From Chamaelirium japonicum (taxonomy: Eukaryota; Streptophyta; Magnoliopsida; Liliales; Melanthiaceae): a stretch of 64,000 nt of DNA. The notes under the pieces are model-generated. The model was given only the letters and a program-made list of their open reading frames with translations, ran no database searches and had not been told where the DNA came from. Position numbers and translations under genes: made by a program. The stretch is taken from positions 120,247,874 to 120,311,873 of the forward strand of contig OX393550.1 in the NCBI GenBank assembly GCA_947650365.1, given 5' to 3'. This document shows positions 11,223 through 23,330 of this stretch, in pieces; the stretch's first letter is position 1, and every line of letters begins with the position of its first letter.

Positions 11223-11569
11223 TAGCGGGAAAAACAGTCTTAACTCCCATAGCATCCACGTGCCTTTTAAATGCCTTGATCGGTAATGCCTTTGTGTGAA
11301 AGAGTCCGCCATGTTATCTGTAGACAACACCTGATTCACTATAACCTTCTCTCACTTCTACAAGTCTTGGATAATATAGTATTTTCACTCAATATGCTTA
11401 CTCATCTAGTGATATCTTGGATCCTTGGATTGTGCTACTGCTCTACTATTATCTTAGTAAAGGACAATAGGATCTTGTGCTCCTGGTATATATTCTAAGT
11501 TCGCCAGGAACTTCCTGAGCCACACCACCTATATAGCTGCTTCGCATGCCACAACGAACTTAGCTTTCC

Positions 11570-12734
11570 CTACTTCACGCTCTTCCAACTGACAACTCCT
11601 CCTCCTAACGAAAATACAAACCCCGATGTCGATCTCCCAGATTTTGGATCTACTACAAATTCAGAATCAGTGTATCCAATCAGTGTCAGTTCTTTTGAAG
11701 AGTAAACTAACTCATAATCCTTAGTCTTACAGGGATATATGAGTATACTTTTCACAGTAGTCCTGTGCCCTAGACCTGGATTTGACTGATACTTGTCCAT
11801 CATGTCTACTGTATAGTATCTATTAGGCTGACTATGACAACAAGAGAATCTTGTTCTAGTAATCTTAAGTTATCTTGATCCCCAGAACATAACTTGCTTC
11901 ACCCAGGTCTTTCATGTCAAATTAAGAGGACAACCACACCTTCATTGGAGACAATATTCCAACATCGTTTCCAATGAGCAGGATATCATCTACTTAAAGA
12001 ACTAGAAAAACTACTGTAGTCTTATCGTTCCTTTTATAAACACATGGTTCATCCATGTTCTGTTCAAATCCATAAAACTGGATAGCCTAATCAAAATGTA
12101 TGTTCTAACTTATGGATGCTTGCTTCAGCCCATAAATGGACCTTTGTAACTTGTACAACAGACTTGCCTGACCCTTTGCGATAAAGCCTAGAGGCTAAGA
12201 CATATAGATGTCTTCTTCAAAATCCTCATTGAGGAATGCAGTCTTGATGTCCATTTTTTAAATCTCCCAATCATAATGGGCTGCAATGGACAAGAGGATC
12301 CAGATAGACTTAAGCATAGCCATAGGCGAAAAGGTTTCGTCAGAGTCGATCCCTTCTTGCTGTGTATAACCCTTATCAACTAGCCTAGTCTTGTAAGTCT
12401 TAATGGTACCATCCAGACCTCTTTTTCTTTTGTACACCCACTTATACCTAACATATTTAATATTGTGAGGTGGTGTTATAAGTGTCCAGACTGAGTTTTG
12501 GGACATCGATGTCAGTTCTGCCTTCATGGCTTTCTGCCATGCTGCATGGTCAGAGGATATCATCGCTTCATCGTAATTCAGAGGATCATCCTCCTGAAAC
12601 TCTGGATTTACCAAGAAGGCTTCTCCAATATATCTATCAGGAGCTCTTGTGATCCTCCTACTGCGATGAGCCTGCGGTGGTTCCATAGGAGTCGATTCTA
12701 CAGTATCGTTAATCTCAGTGGTATCAACTCCCAC
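11570..12734 (-). pseudogene. Copia reverse transcriptase and RNase H, broken
   Basis: In several frames the minus strand encodes the Copia RT start (AAWQKAMKAELTSM, then NSVWTL and YKWVYKRKRGLDGT with KGYTQQEGID), about 12258-12560. It ends with the RNase H segment GYTDSEFVVDPKSGRSTSGF (~11580-11700). The sequence in between is frameshifted. RT copies RNA to cDNA and RNase H removes the template. Stops and frameshifts prevent a continuous product. Confidence 0.85.
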
Positions 12735-12746
12735 TATATTTTTTGT

Positions 12747-13302
12747 CTATGTACTCCCATCAGTACGAAGCAATTCTTCAAGAACTACTCTACTGGTGGG
12801 CTTTTGGTCCATTAAATAATCATGTTCCAGGAATACAGTATTTATCGAAACGATAACCTTTCTCTCCTCAGGATCATAAAATAGACCACCCTTTGTCCCT
12901 TTTGGATACCCAATGAACAGACACACCTTAGTCTTTAACTCTATCTTATCTCGCTTGTCCTTCCACACATATGCTGGACAACCCCAAATCCGAAAGTGTT
13001 ACAAGCTTGGCTTTTGCTTTAACCATAGCTCATAAGGAATCAGGGGTACTAACTTTGATGAAACAAAATTCAAGGTGTAAACTGCCATCTCTAGGGCATA
13101 TCCCTAAAAAAATGAATGGCAATGATGCATAACTCATCATAGTCTGAATCATGTCTAACAAAGTTCGATTTCTCCTCTCAGACATATCGTTTTGTTGTGG
13201 TGTCCCTGGTGCAGTCAATTGGGATACGATCCCATGCTCACGCAGGAACCCAATAAATTCATCTCCTCGATCCAATTTTAGAGACTTGATACTCGTACCC
13301 AT
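12747..13302 (-). pseudogene. Copia integrase, broken
   Basis: The minus strand shows the integrase core near LKLDRGDEFIGF (Asp of the DDE triad region) and GTPQQNDMSERRNRTLLDM, which covers the conserved Glu neighbourhood. A downstream piece, VCLFIGYPKGTKG, follows at 12747-12968. The frame between them is interrupted. Integrase joins element cDNA to host DNA. Confidence 0.85.
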
Positions 13303-13356
13303 TTACTTTTCTGCTTCAGCTCTGAACTCTTTGAACTTATTAAAATATTCAAACTT

Positions 13357-13698
13357 CTATCGCATTAGGTATATGTGCCCTAACCTCAAGTGATCATCCA
13401 TGAAGGTGATGAAATACTCGAAGCCTCCTATAGCACGGACACTTATAGACCCATATATATCAGTGTGTACTAACTCCAATACTTTCTGAGATCTACTACC
13501 TTTGGCTTGGAAAGTTCTTTTGGTCTTCTTGCCTTCCAAGCAAGACTCACACGTCGGTAGGCTTTTTGAAACATCCCGACTCAAAAGTCCTACCTTAACC
13601 AACCTATGAATCTTGTATGAGGCTATATGTCCAAGCCTTATGTGCCAAAGGAGTGTAGTGTTATCTGATGGATTTTTCCTTTTAGATGATTTAATCAT
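13357..13698 (-). pseudogene. Copia GAG-pre-integrase zinc-binding segment
   Basis: The minus-strand ORF contains WHIRLGHIASYKIHRLVK and CESCLEGKKTKRTF, the HHCC-type zinc-binding module that precedes Copia integrase. It runs on into the first integrase strand (LVHTDIYGSISV, FITFMDDHLRLGHIYLM). It is one of the longer uninterrupted pieces of this element. Confidence 0.88.
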
Positions 13699-13872
13699 AT
13701 AGGCTTCAATTATGTTATCCTACTTATGAGCGGAGTTAATTATATAAAGACCATTCTGTGTCTTTTCCTTACAAACAAAGGAACCATTCAATTTAATTGA
13801 GACACCAAAAGCATCAAATAAAACTGAAAAACCTTTATTATTCAGTAAAGAAATAGAAATTAAGTTTCGCCG

Positions 13873-14103
13873 CTAGGACAGTACATAAAAAGTGTCTCTT
13901 AGTAATAAACTTCTTCCATCAAAAAACTGCAGGACGATATCTCCAACTGTCACGGCCTCGGTTCCAATGCTCAAGATGATCTGCCCATCACCCAGTTTTT
14001 TTGTCTCCTTGAACCTTTGCAAATTATTGCAAGCATGGTTAGTGGAACCAAAATCCACAATCCATGAGACTGGAGAACAACTGGATGCTACAAGGGATTC
14101 CAC
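13873..14103 (-). pseudogene. Copia aspartic protease remnant
   Basis: The minus-strand frame reads SWIVDFGSTNHACNNLQRF, where retroviral-type proteases have D-S-G. Here the triad is DFG, so even this motif has changed. The following sequence (ILSIGTEAVTVGDIVL) matches the usual protease fold pattern. Confidence 0.8.
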
Positions 14104-14129
14104 TATGTGGATTTGAGATAATTCTGTCT

Positions 14130-14957
14130 TAGCCTTCTTGGGAGCCGCACGGCAGTCACCCTTTCAGTTCCCCTTCTTGCCTCATCGGAAATATTTTTTT
14201 TTGGGCTTCGTCAGACCATCCTACTTAGGAATCTGCAACTACATCTGGCCCATCTTCACGGGCTTCTTAGACTTTCTTTTCTGAAACTTACCTTTGGCTT
14301 TCAAAGAAGACTTCCGCTCTACATTCAGGGATTGGGTACCAGCCTTCATCCCATCCTCTACCGCCTGGAGTGCCGCTAGGAGCTCTGCCTTAGTTATCCC
14401 CAACATGTTAAGGTTGACGTTAGTAATGAAGCCCTCAAACGTTCCTGACAGAGACGCATAGAAAATATCGGTCTGGATCGCTGCATCCAAGATGACATCG
14501 AAGGAGCCAAGTTTATTCACATAGCCAAACAATTTCAACATATTATTCCAACTAAAGTCCCTTCTGCCATCTTTATGAATACCAATTTCTTGATAGTCAA
14601 GTAACGAGTTACCCGACTACGACCCTCGAACATTTCCTTTAAATAAAGCATCATGCTTTAAGCGAAGGTGATGTCTTTGACTTGCTTTTGAAGGACGAAG
14701 GATACCATAATATATCACTTGCACATCTCCTCAGCGTCTAGCCAGTCCTTCCATTCCTTTAATTGAGCCTCAATAGCATTTGGTCCCGGTATGGCCGGTT
14801 GAGGGGTACTTAGGGCAATCGTATGTTTACCAACCCTTAGAACGAGCATCAAGTTATGCTTCCAGTCTTCGTAGTTTGGTCTCATAAGTTTGTTATCATT
14901 AAGGATGGAGGCAAGGGGGTCGAACTTGGTCATATTTTCTATAAAACAATGGTTCAA
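14130..14957 (-). pseudogene. Copia gag remnant with decayed zinc knuckle
   Basis: Two minus-strand pieces, 14715-14957 (ILNDNKLMRPNYEDWKHNL) and 14239-14541 (Lys-rich end KGKFQKRKSKKPVK), match Copia gag. Downstream, ~14140-14200, a CCHC knuckle is still recognisable as GKKGN-KGDC but has lost cysteines and gained stops. Confidence 0.8.
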
Positions 14958-16881
14958 ATCTAAAATTAGGGTCTACTATGATCTATTTTATGGAATTTAA
15001 AAATAGATAATATTTACTCTTGCCGCTATGTCTTCACTACCTCTAGTGGAGACATCCAAGAATCAAAATTCCCTGGGCTCGAGCATTGAGACTATCGACC
15101 CTAAATTAGAGACAATATCTCGGTGAGAGCATGCAATCGCTTCTACCAATGGGTGTGTTTATGATCAAATCTTTATCAGAATTACCCTCGGTAAACTGAA
15201 AGACTTCTTAGTCTCCTTTTGGCCAGCTTTATATAACTCGCCATGCGCAACAACGACAGCTTTACACAAGCTTCCGGATACTTTCCACAAATCTAGATGG
15301 TTTTGGCAGGGGAGTTCATAGGTCCCCCACGGTGCAGGAAAAAACCATCATCCACTGCCACTGGCATCCTCCATGTCCCGAAGGAAACCACTAGGCGAAC
15401 TAGCATAGAAGAAAACACAGCTCTCACCCGGTGGGAATATCGAACTACGTACCTCCCACCCAAACCCTTAACCGGTTGATTGTAGAGGCCAGGGGCTCCC
15501 CTTTGGAGGAACCTCTTACACATCCCTTCTTTATGAGGTTTTATGTATATCTAGAAAGGTCACGACCTCCTGGACCTAGTCTACCATGCTCCTACTAGGA
15601 TTACAAACATTCTCGTGAAGCATTAGTACCCTTGAAAAATATTATAGTCCCTACCTTGAATACTCAGCTTTCGTCTTTCTCACAAGGATCATATTACATA
15701 GATTCTAAGGGTCCTGATACTCCACTAGTCTACACATAATCCTAAGATCTGGAGCCTAGACTAAGGTCAACATGGAAAGGACTCCCACTAGTATGACGCC
15801 TCATTCACAATTTGATTCCTGATGTCATAGTATACCTCATCTTATTATAGGTTTCTATATTGGCCAAATAGGGATATCCGATAACCTCCATCGTACCTTA
15901 ACCTAATGGTATCATAACCAAATCGTGATGAGTTCTTACTACCATCAAACGTCAACTAGGAACGGGTATCACTTAGTGGAATTCTAACCTAACTTGGTCG
16001 CTAGGACCATATGGGGAAAGGACATCCCACTAGGGTTATCATAGTTCTTATGGGGTCATTAGTCATCCCTTAACAAATCTAACACTATGTCTATCTCGGT
16101 GCATAGTACTCGGCTACTTGAACTACCACGAGGGTGGTTACCACCTTTCCTTTTAATTAGCCATCGGATTCGCACGTGTTAGAAACATATAGAGACACCG
16201 ATAAATCCATAAGCTAAGTATTAATCCTAAGCTTGATCTAGAGACTAACTCACAAGTTAGACTGATAAACAAATTATTATTGGGGTTCTCTAAACACAAA
16301 GTAAAAAGCATAATAGAAAAGCATCCAAATTGAATCAAGTCTAGGGTCTAACCCCTGAACCTGAATAGCATAGCTAAGATATATTGTTCTTCCATTCTGT
16401 ATTATTTCCCGATGATGATCTCGATCATCACCAATGTGCATGCTTTCGCCAGATACTTGCACTTCATGGTACCTCTTGCCCGAATAATGGATGTAACATC
16501 TTGGATCGCTCATCTCCTTCTTCTTGTGATTGAAAAACTAACATGCTTCGAGCAAGTGCTCGTTCATGTATAATTTTGCTAGAAAGAAAAAGAAACAATC
16601 CTAGAAACATAGCCAGGGAACCGAGGGTGGTCAACCTCCACCCCCGCCCATCTAGAGCCTTAAAATCAACAAGTACAATAATAATCAATGCAAAAAAATA
16701 AATCCGGGGTTCGACCCCCGAGGGCATGCAATCACAGATTATTATTTGGAGTGACACCTACAAAAAGACGATACATAGCACAATCCATAGGCATGATCTA
16801 CGCCAAACCCCGATGAAAATATATGATATCATATATTCATATGATGTTTTCATGAATTCAAGCATGAAACATATACCGAAA
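14958..16881 (-). other. Long leader between Copia PBS and gag
   Basis: This ~1.9 kb of sequence has no retroelement domain. Two overlapping minus ORFs at 16277-16757 have no recognised motif. A GGGGTTCGACCCCCGA hairpin at 16704-16721 resembles a tRNA T-arm but has no tRNA around it. Confidence 0.6.
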
Positions 16882-16896
16882 CCTACTCAGATACCA
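16882..16896 (-). other. Primer-binding site for initiator tRNA-Met
   Basis: On the minus strand TGGTATCTGAGTAGG lies 2 nt inside the 5' LTR edge. The consensus is TGGTATCAGAGC. This fixes the orientation of the element. Confidence 0.8.
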
Positions 16897-16898
16897 AT

Positions 16899-18887
16899 TA
16901 TTGGAATTAAATCATATTATTAGAATCGTAACGGAAGCAAAAGATAGATCCGAGGATCTCATGGTGTATGTTTTATTACAATCTATCTTTCAAACAATTT
17001 ACATGCAAATCTATGATCCTAGCATATGTACGGACACCCTAGAGGCATACTACGATCTACAGAAGACATGCATGTATCTAGTTAGGTGTTTATAATCATC
17101 ATACCTTATGCATCTTTGATCCGAAGAGAATGGAATGATGATTGAATCATACGTGAATTGAGAAGGAAGCTGTCGGATAACACCTTATCCTTTTCAAAGG
17201 GAGGAACCTACAACGTCCTATCTCTGAGTGCAAGGACAACGCGACGACGAAGGATGGCTCATAGTGAAGTCAATGGCGTGTCTCGAAGACCTCCTCTTTC
17301 TCTTTCTCTTTTCTTCTTTCTTCTCCTTTCCTTCCTCCTTTCTTCCTCTTTATTCTTCCTCCTTTTTCTTGGCCAAAACCACATAGGAGAGAGAGGGGGG
17401 GTCGGATTTCTCAAGGGGAGGGAGAGAAAATTAGGGTTTTTTCCTTCCTCTCTCCTTGTGCCTTTATAGATCAGTCCCCAAGTGGCTTACATTAGCGTAA
17501 ACCACTTATGGCCGACCCTATGATGGCCACAAGAGAGGGGGGGTGGATTTCTCCAAGGGGATAAGGCCATGGGATAGGGTTTTCCTTATCTCCATGACAC
17601 CTTGGATGAAAACGCCCTTTTGTCGGCATACCACTGATAGAGAGATAGAATGAGGTACGCTAGTATGAATCGAGTTCTGTTAGTGCCTATGAGCTCCTGG
17701 AATTATTCTGGTCATTTCAAGATCCATATTAAATATGTACTGAGCTATATTTCAGTATTTACCAAAATACCCCTATGGCCCCTTAATATATATGAATTAG
17801 GTTCTTAGGCTTCGGACTTGCTCTTCATCGTGCTACTTTGCATCCAACTTGTCCAACTAGGTTGGAAAACAATTCCTATATGCAATTACAGGGTAGAACT
17901 TTCAGGGTTCAGGATCTCTAGCTCCAACTGGATCCCTGATTAACTGTTCGGTGACACATCGAAAGTTTTGCTAATTAACCCTAATCCGATTAACCTGCGT
18001 AGCCACCTAGAGTACGATACTAGTTGAACTCTAGTAATCCTAAATTATGTTACTCCCTCGTAACCTTGTTCTCTACTATACTCTGATAATCTTTAGTCCC
18101 TCCTATTACTGGTGTCATGATTCGACTCAGGTGGTGGGGAGCACCGTCAGACCCTGATCGATCATCTGACTAGGATTTGATGACTTATCATCTATAACAC
18201 CACACACCTTCCGATGCTATGCCTAGTATCCAGAACTTGTCAGTTATACTGACAACCACCAGGCCTGGATTAATTGTGTGGATAGATTGACTCATAAAAA
18301 CGCACCCATCCAATACTAGACGTCAAATAACATATAGGGATTGCATGCTACTCTAGCGCCAGCCGGGTAACCCAACGTACCTTGTATTAGATTATTGTAG
18401 GTTCGTACATATTGGCACATCAAATCACCACACAACTGGTTAGCTCAGTGTACACAGTCCCTCAGAGTTAAGGACAAATTATCTATAGTAGTAAGATGGT
18501 TTATGCATCAGTGTCTGAATCACTGAACTATGCACTATCTTGGTTCATGTTCAACACGATTATAGTGTTTGGTCAAATGAATGGGAATCCCATATTTCCA
18601 TGGTGGAGACTTCGCGACATCCTCTATCTGCCAACAATTTATTCTCGGTGAAGCGACTGATATCACCAAAGTTATGAACTAGTTCTAAGTCTATACCGAA
18701 CTGATCTACTGGGTCTCCCAAGCATGGACCCACCATACGCCTCAATGGCCTACTGTGTTCCCTAGGGTTCTTTATTATATATGAATAAACATACACCAAA
18801 GTAGTATTCTAATTAAAGCAATAACCAAAGTCATCTTTATTAATGTTAATATAGAAAATCCATACTTAGAACACACGAGCTATAACA
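16899..18887 (-). repeat. Copia 5' LTR (minus strand)
   Basis: On its own strand it starts TGTTATAGC and ends AATTCCAATA, where the terminal CA has become TA. It is ~130 bp longer than its partner because it keeps a segment around 17780-17900. The LTR pair is visibly diverged, so the insertion is not recent. Confidence 0.92.
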
Positions 18888-20155
18888 TCGGAGTTATCTC
18901 TCCAGACTCGTTGAGCACTGAGGTAGTGAGAAGCACCTCAGACTTTATTTGGAGCACCAGAGCTGCCTCACCTGGCTTGTTGAAAGCCGAGGCAGTGAGA
19001 AGCACCTTGAACTTTGTTTGTGAGCTCCAGAGTTATCTCTCTGGGCTCGTTGAGCGTTAAGGCGATATGGAGCACCTCGGACTTTGTCTGTAAGCACCAG
19101 AGCTATCTTTTTGGGATCATTGAGCACTGAGGCAGTGCAGAGCACCTTGGAATTTGTCTGTGAGCACCAGAGCTATCTCTCTAAGCTTGTTGAGCACCGA
19201 GGTGGTAAGGAGAACTTAGACTTTGTCTGCGATTATAGGAGCTATCTCTCTGGGCTCGTTGAGCACCAAGCTAGTGAGAAGCACCTCAGACTTTGTCTGT
19301 AAGTGCCAGAGCTAACTCTCTGGGCTTGTTGAGTACCGAGGTGGTGAGAAGCACCTCAAACTTTATCTACGAGTGCCGAAACTATTTCTCTGGGCTCGTT
19401 GAGCACCGAGGTGGTGCGGAGCACCTCAGACTTTGTTTGCGAGCACTGGAGCTATCTTTCTGGGCTTGTTGAGTATAGAGCACCTTGGACTTTGTCTGTG
19501 AGTGCTGGAGCCGTCTTTCTGGGCTCGTTGAGCGCCGAGGCGATGAGAAGTACCTCAAACTTTGTCTATGAGCACTGGAGCTATCTTTATAGGCTCATTG
19601 AGCACCGAGGCGGTAAGAAGCACCTCGGAATTTGTCTGCGAGCACCGGAGTTGTCTCTCATGACTCGTTGAGCATGAAGGCAGTAAGAAGCACCTCGAAC
19701 TTTGTATTCAAGTACTAAGGCTGTCTCCTTAGCCTTTGTTGCATACCGAGGTGGCGATGGCACCTCAGACTATGTATTCGAGTGCCAAGGTTGTCTCCTT
19801 GGACTTTGTTGCATGCCGAGACAGCAATGGTGCCTCAGATTTTGTATTCAAGTATCGAGGTTGTCTCTTTGGACTTTGATGAGTGCCGAGGCGGTGATGG
19901 TGCCTCGGACTTTGTATTTATGTGCCAAGGCTATCTCCTTGGACTTTGTTGCATGCCGAGGCAGTGATGGCACCTCGTACTTTGCATGCCGAGGTGGCGA
20001 TGGTGCCTCAGACTTTGTATTCTAGTGCCAAGGTTGTCACCTTGGACTTTGTTGTACGTTGATACGGCAATGGCGCCTCGGACTTTGCATGCCGAGGCGG
20101 TGATGGCGCCTCGGACTTTGTATTCGAGTGCCAAAGCTGTCTCCTTGGACAGGTC
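18888..20155 (+). repeat. Satellite-like array, ~68-70-bp unit (right part)
   Basis: The array resumes at exactly the position in the unit where it stopped at 9351. Units up to ~19690 carry the GAGAAGCACCTCG linker. From ~19700 a second subtype takes over (TTTGTATTCGAGTGCCAAGG / TTGTCTCCTTGGACTTTG / TTGCATGCCGAGGCGG). One unit near 19980 is shortened. Confidence 0.9.
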
Positions 20156-21144
20156 AAAACTCGATATTCTTCGAGATATGATATTCATGAGATTTGATAT
20201 TGTTCGAATAACGATATTTTTATAACATTAAAAGTAATCGATGTATGATATTAACCGAGTTAGAATTAAGAATTGATATCAGTCGAGAACAATATAATTT
20301 ATGACAAAAAATAATAAGAGGTATAATATAACTTGAAATACGGTGCTAGAGAGGAATGATTTGAGTTAGGTTAAACAATAGATGATGACATCGATTAAAG
20401 CACCATAAATACTTTTTATCAGTTTCCTTTGATAGATATTAGCGTGGCTCACTGATTCACTTAGTCTTCTAAGTGACTAAGGGTTTGTACGTATTTTCTT
20501 CGTTGGGAACAAACCCAGATATAATAACGAGTTGAGTTTGTAGACTAGACGGACGTATGTAGCTATTGAAGTAGCGGGAGCTAGCAGCTATGAAGCAGTT
20601 GTGGAACTACTGTGGAGCATTGGAGATGGAGCTTAGATTCGAGGCTGGTCTTATTTAGATCAGCAAGATGTTGTAATATTTTCCAAGAATAAGTTGTAAA
20701 AATTATTGATCAATACATAAAGCTTGCTTCTGATGGTGTGTTATTCTAGCTTGGGATACGAACTGCTTTTGTTAATCTTAATTATAAAATAAATGAATGT
20801 GAGGAGCCTCTTAAGGCTAACTCAGATTGATATGAGGAGTGGCTTGCCTTCCGGGCTTGAGTTTCGTGCTCCTACGAGTGCAAAACTCCTAGAAGAGTTT
20901 AGGGAGTTGTCTCTCTCCTTCCAAGAGTGATTATCTCTAACAGTTGGGCGTTACTTCTCTTTCACCAAATGGTTTTCTTATCTTCCTTGAGAGTACGAAT
21001 GTTCAAGTGTCTTCTGGCATTGGATTGGTCCGAACAAGGAAGATCTAAACTTAAAACTCTTTTTTTTATCTTTATTTAAAAAAAATGGCAGTGAAAGTTC
21101 ACGTTCGGGGTTTTCGTCTACCGACGAAGATCCGAGGCGTGACA
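20156..21144 (+). mobile_element. LTR fragment, possibly chromovirus gypsy
   Basis: The sequence ends GATCCGAGGCGTGACA, a typical end of Tekay/Del-type gypsy LTRs. The middle has LTR-like features (CACTTAGTCTTCTAAGTGACTAAG and a late AATAAG). Pol-coding sequence of the Tat element starts directly after it. The left edge abuts the satellite array and shows no clear TG start or TSD, so it is probably truncated. Confidence 0.4.
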
Positions 21145-21727
21145 CAGATAATCGAGAGAAGACATGCTTCGTAATAGATAGATGTCTCTACTACTACAAC
21201 GTCACACCCTTCGGTCTCAAAGAACATGGGGTTGACTTTCCAGATGTTAGTCACGAAGATATTGAAAGAACAGATCAATCACAAAGTCGAAGTCTACGTC
21301 GACGACCTCTCACCAAAAGTCAAAGCCAAATGGATCAAATCTTCGACCTTACCAAAATCTTTCAAGTTCTGAGGAAATATCGCATGAAGTTGAATCCATC
21401 CAAGTGCACATTTAGAGTGCAATCGGGCAAATTCCTAGGTCACCTGATGACCAGGAGAGGCATCGAAGCAAATCCAGATTAGATTCGAGCGATAATTAAA
21501 ATGTCATTGCATTCTAACCAGAAAAGAGGTCCAGCACCTTATGGGGAGATTTGTAGCTCTCAACCGATTCATCTCCAAGTCCTCAAATAAATGCATGTCA
21601 TTCTTCGACAAGCTCCGCAAAGCCAACACTTCAAGATGGAACTCAGTCTGCGAGCAAGCCTTCTAAAGTATAAATTCTATCTCGATCGAGCTCCCATTCT
21701 GACCACGTCGTCACCGGAAGAACCACT
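21145..21727 (+). pseudogene. Tat-clade gypsy reverse transcriptase, broken
   Basis: Plus-strand frames give VTPFGLK, the catalytic VYVDDL, then YRMKLNPSKCTF, SGKFLGHL and RRGIEANPD, the usual order in Ty3/gypsy RT. Stops and a frameshift occur throughout. The coding sequence is cut at 21727 by a solo Copia LTR and continues at 25712-25717 with RNase H. Confidence 0.88.
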
Positions 21728-22907
21728 TGTTGTAGCTCGTGTGTCCTTAGCGTGGATTTTCTGTATTAACATTAATAAAGATAACTTTGGTTATTGCTTT
21801 AATTAGAATACTACTATGGTATATGATAATTCTCATATAATAAAAGGACCCTAGGGAACACAGTAGGCCACTGAGGCGCATGGAGGATCCATGCTTGGGA
21901 GACCCAGTGGACCAGTTCTGTGTAGACCTAGAACTAGTTCACAGCTTAGGTGATGCCGGTCGCTTCACCGAGAACAAGCTGTTGGTAGGTAGAGGATGTG
22001 GTGAAGTCTCCACCACGGAAACGTGGGATTCCCATTCACCTGACCAAGCACGATGATCATGTTGAACAGGAACCAAGACGATGCACAGCTCAGTGATTCA
22101 GACACTGGTGCATAAACTGTCTTACTACTATAGATAATCTGTCCTTAATCTTGAGGGACCATGTTCACTGGTCCGACCAGTTGTGTGGTGCTTTGATGTG
22201 CCAATGTGTGCGGACCTTCCATAGTCCAATACCATGGTATGTTGGGTTACCCGGCTGGCGCTAGAGTGACATGTAATCCCTACAGGTTATCCGACGTCCA
22301 GTATTGGATGGGTGCGTTTTGATGAGTCAATCTGTCCACACAGTTAACCCAGGCCTGGTGGTTGTCAGTATGACTGACGATGTTCCGGATGCTAGGCATA
22401 GCACCGGAAGGTGTGTGGTGTTATACATGACAAGTCATCAAACCCTAGTCAGATGATCGATCGGGATCTGACGATGCTCCCCACCGCCCGAGTCGTATCA
22501 TGGCACCAGTAATAGGAGGGACTAAGGATTATCGGAGTATAGTAGAGAACGGGGTTACGAGGGAGTAACATAAGTTTAGGATGGAGCGCAAGCCCGGAGC
22601 CAAAGAACCTAATTCATATATGTTACGGGTCGTAGGGGTATTTTGGTGAATACTGAAATATAGCTCAGAACATATTGAATATGGATCTTAGATTGAGCGG
22701 AATAATTCCAGGAGCTTACAGGCGCTGACGGAACTCGATTCCGAGTAGCACACCTCACTCAGTCTCACTTTCAGTTTTCCGCTTTTCGTGAAGGGCGTTT
22801 TCGTCCGGACTTCACGATAGACACCCGGAAGACCTAAATCCGACCCCCCCCTCATCCCTATCCACCTAGGGGCCGGCCCTAGGCTCCTTGGAGCCATGGG
22901 AGACCGG

Positions 22908-22919
22908 CCCTATAAAGGA
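22908..22919 (+). promoter_or_regulatory. TATA box in the solo Copia LTR
   Basis: CCCTATAAAGGA sits where the sister LTRs also have TATA sequence (46-51; reverse at ~9896 and ~17460). It is the probable LTR promoter, with the purine-rich block downstream forming R/U5. Confidence 0.5.
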
Positions 22920-23330
22920 AATAGGAGGGGGAGGGCCGGCCCTAATGGTTCTACTCCCTCCCCTTCAAAAATCCGACCCTTTGTGCTCCTCCTTTGTGGT
23001 TTCGGCCAAGGAAAATAGAGGAAGAAGAAGGGAGAAGGAAGAGGAAGGAAGGAGAAGGAAGAAAGGAGAAAGAGGAGGAGAAAATCTCGAGGCTCGCTAT
23101 CGTCTTCGCAACGGATTCTTCCGTCGGCTTGAAATCCTTGCACTCAGAGATGGGATTTCGAGGATTCTTCAATTCACAAAGGACAAGGTGCTATCCGACA
23201 GTTTCCCTTGCAATCAAAGTGCGGTTCTTCATCATTCCGTAATCTCCGGATCATAGATCCATAAGGTATGATGAAACTAAACACCTAAGTAGATGCATTC
23301 ATGTCTTCCGTAGATCGTAGTATGCCTCTA

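Larger units (their letters stand above)
9352..18887 (-). mobile_element. Full-length but degraded Copia retrotransposon
   Basis: Transcription is on the minus strand. The 5' LTR is 16899-18887, the primer-binding site 16882-16896, then leader, gag, protease, integrase and RT/RNase H, a polypurine tract ending at 11208, and the 3' LTR 9352-11207. Flanking 5-mers TCAGA (9347-9351) and TCGGA (18888-18892) are a TSD with one change. The LTRs are ~1.86 and ~1.99 kb; the left one lacks a stretch near 10200 that the right one keeps. Long LTRs, the gag-PR-IN-RT order and the tRNA-Met site fit an Angela/Tork-like lineage (inference). Many stops and frameshifts make it non-autonomous. Confidence 0.93.

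Noticed and set aside
16700..16725. tRNA gene suggested by GGGGTTCGACCCCCGA
   Set aside because: Only a T-arm-like hairpin; no acceptor, D or anticodon arms, and it lies in a retrotransposon leader.
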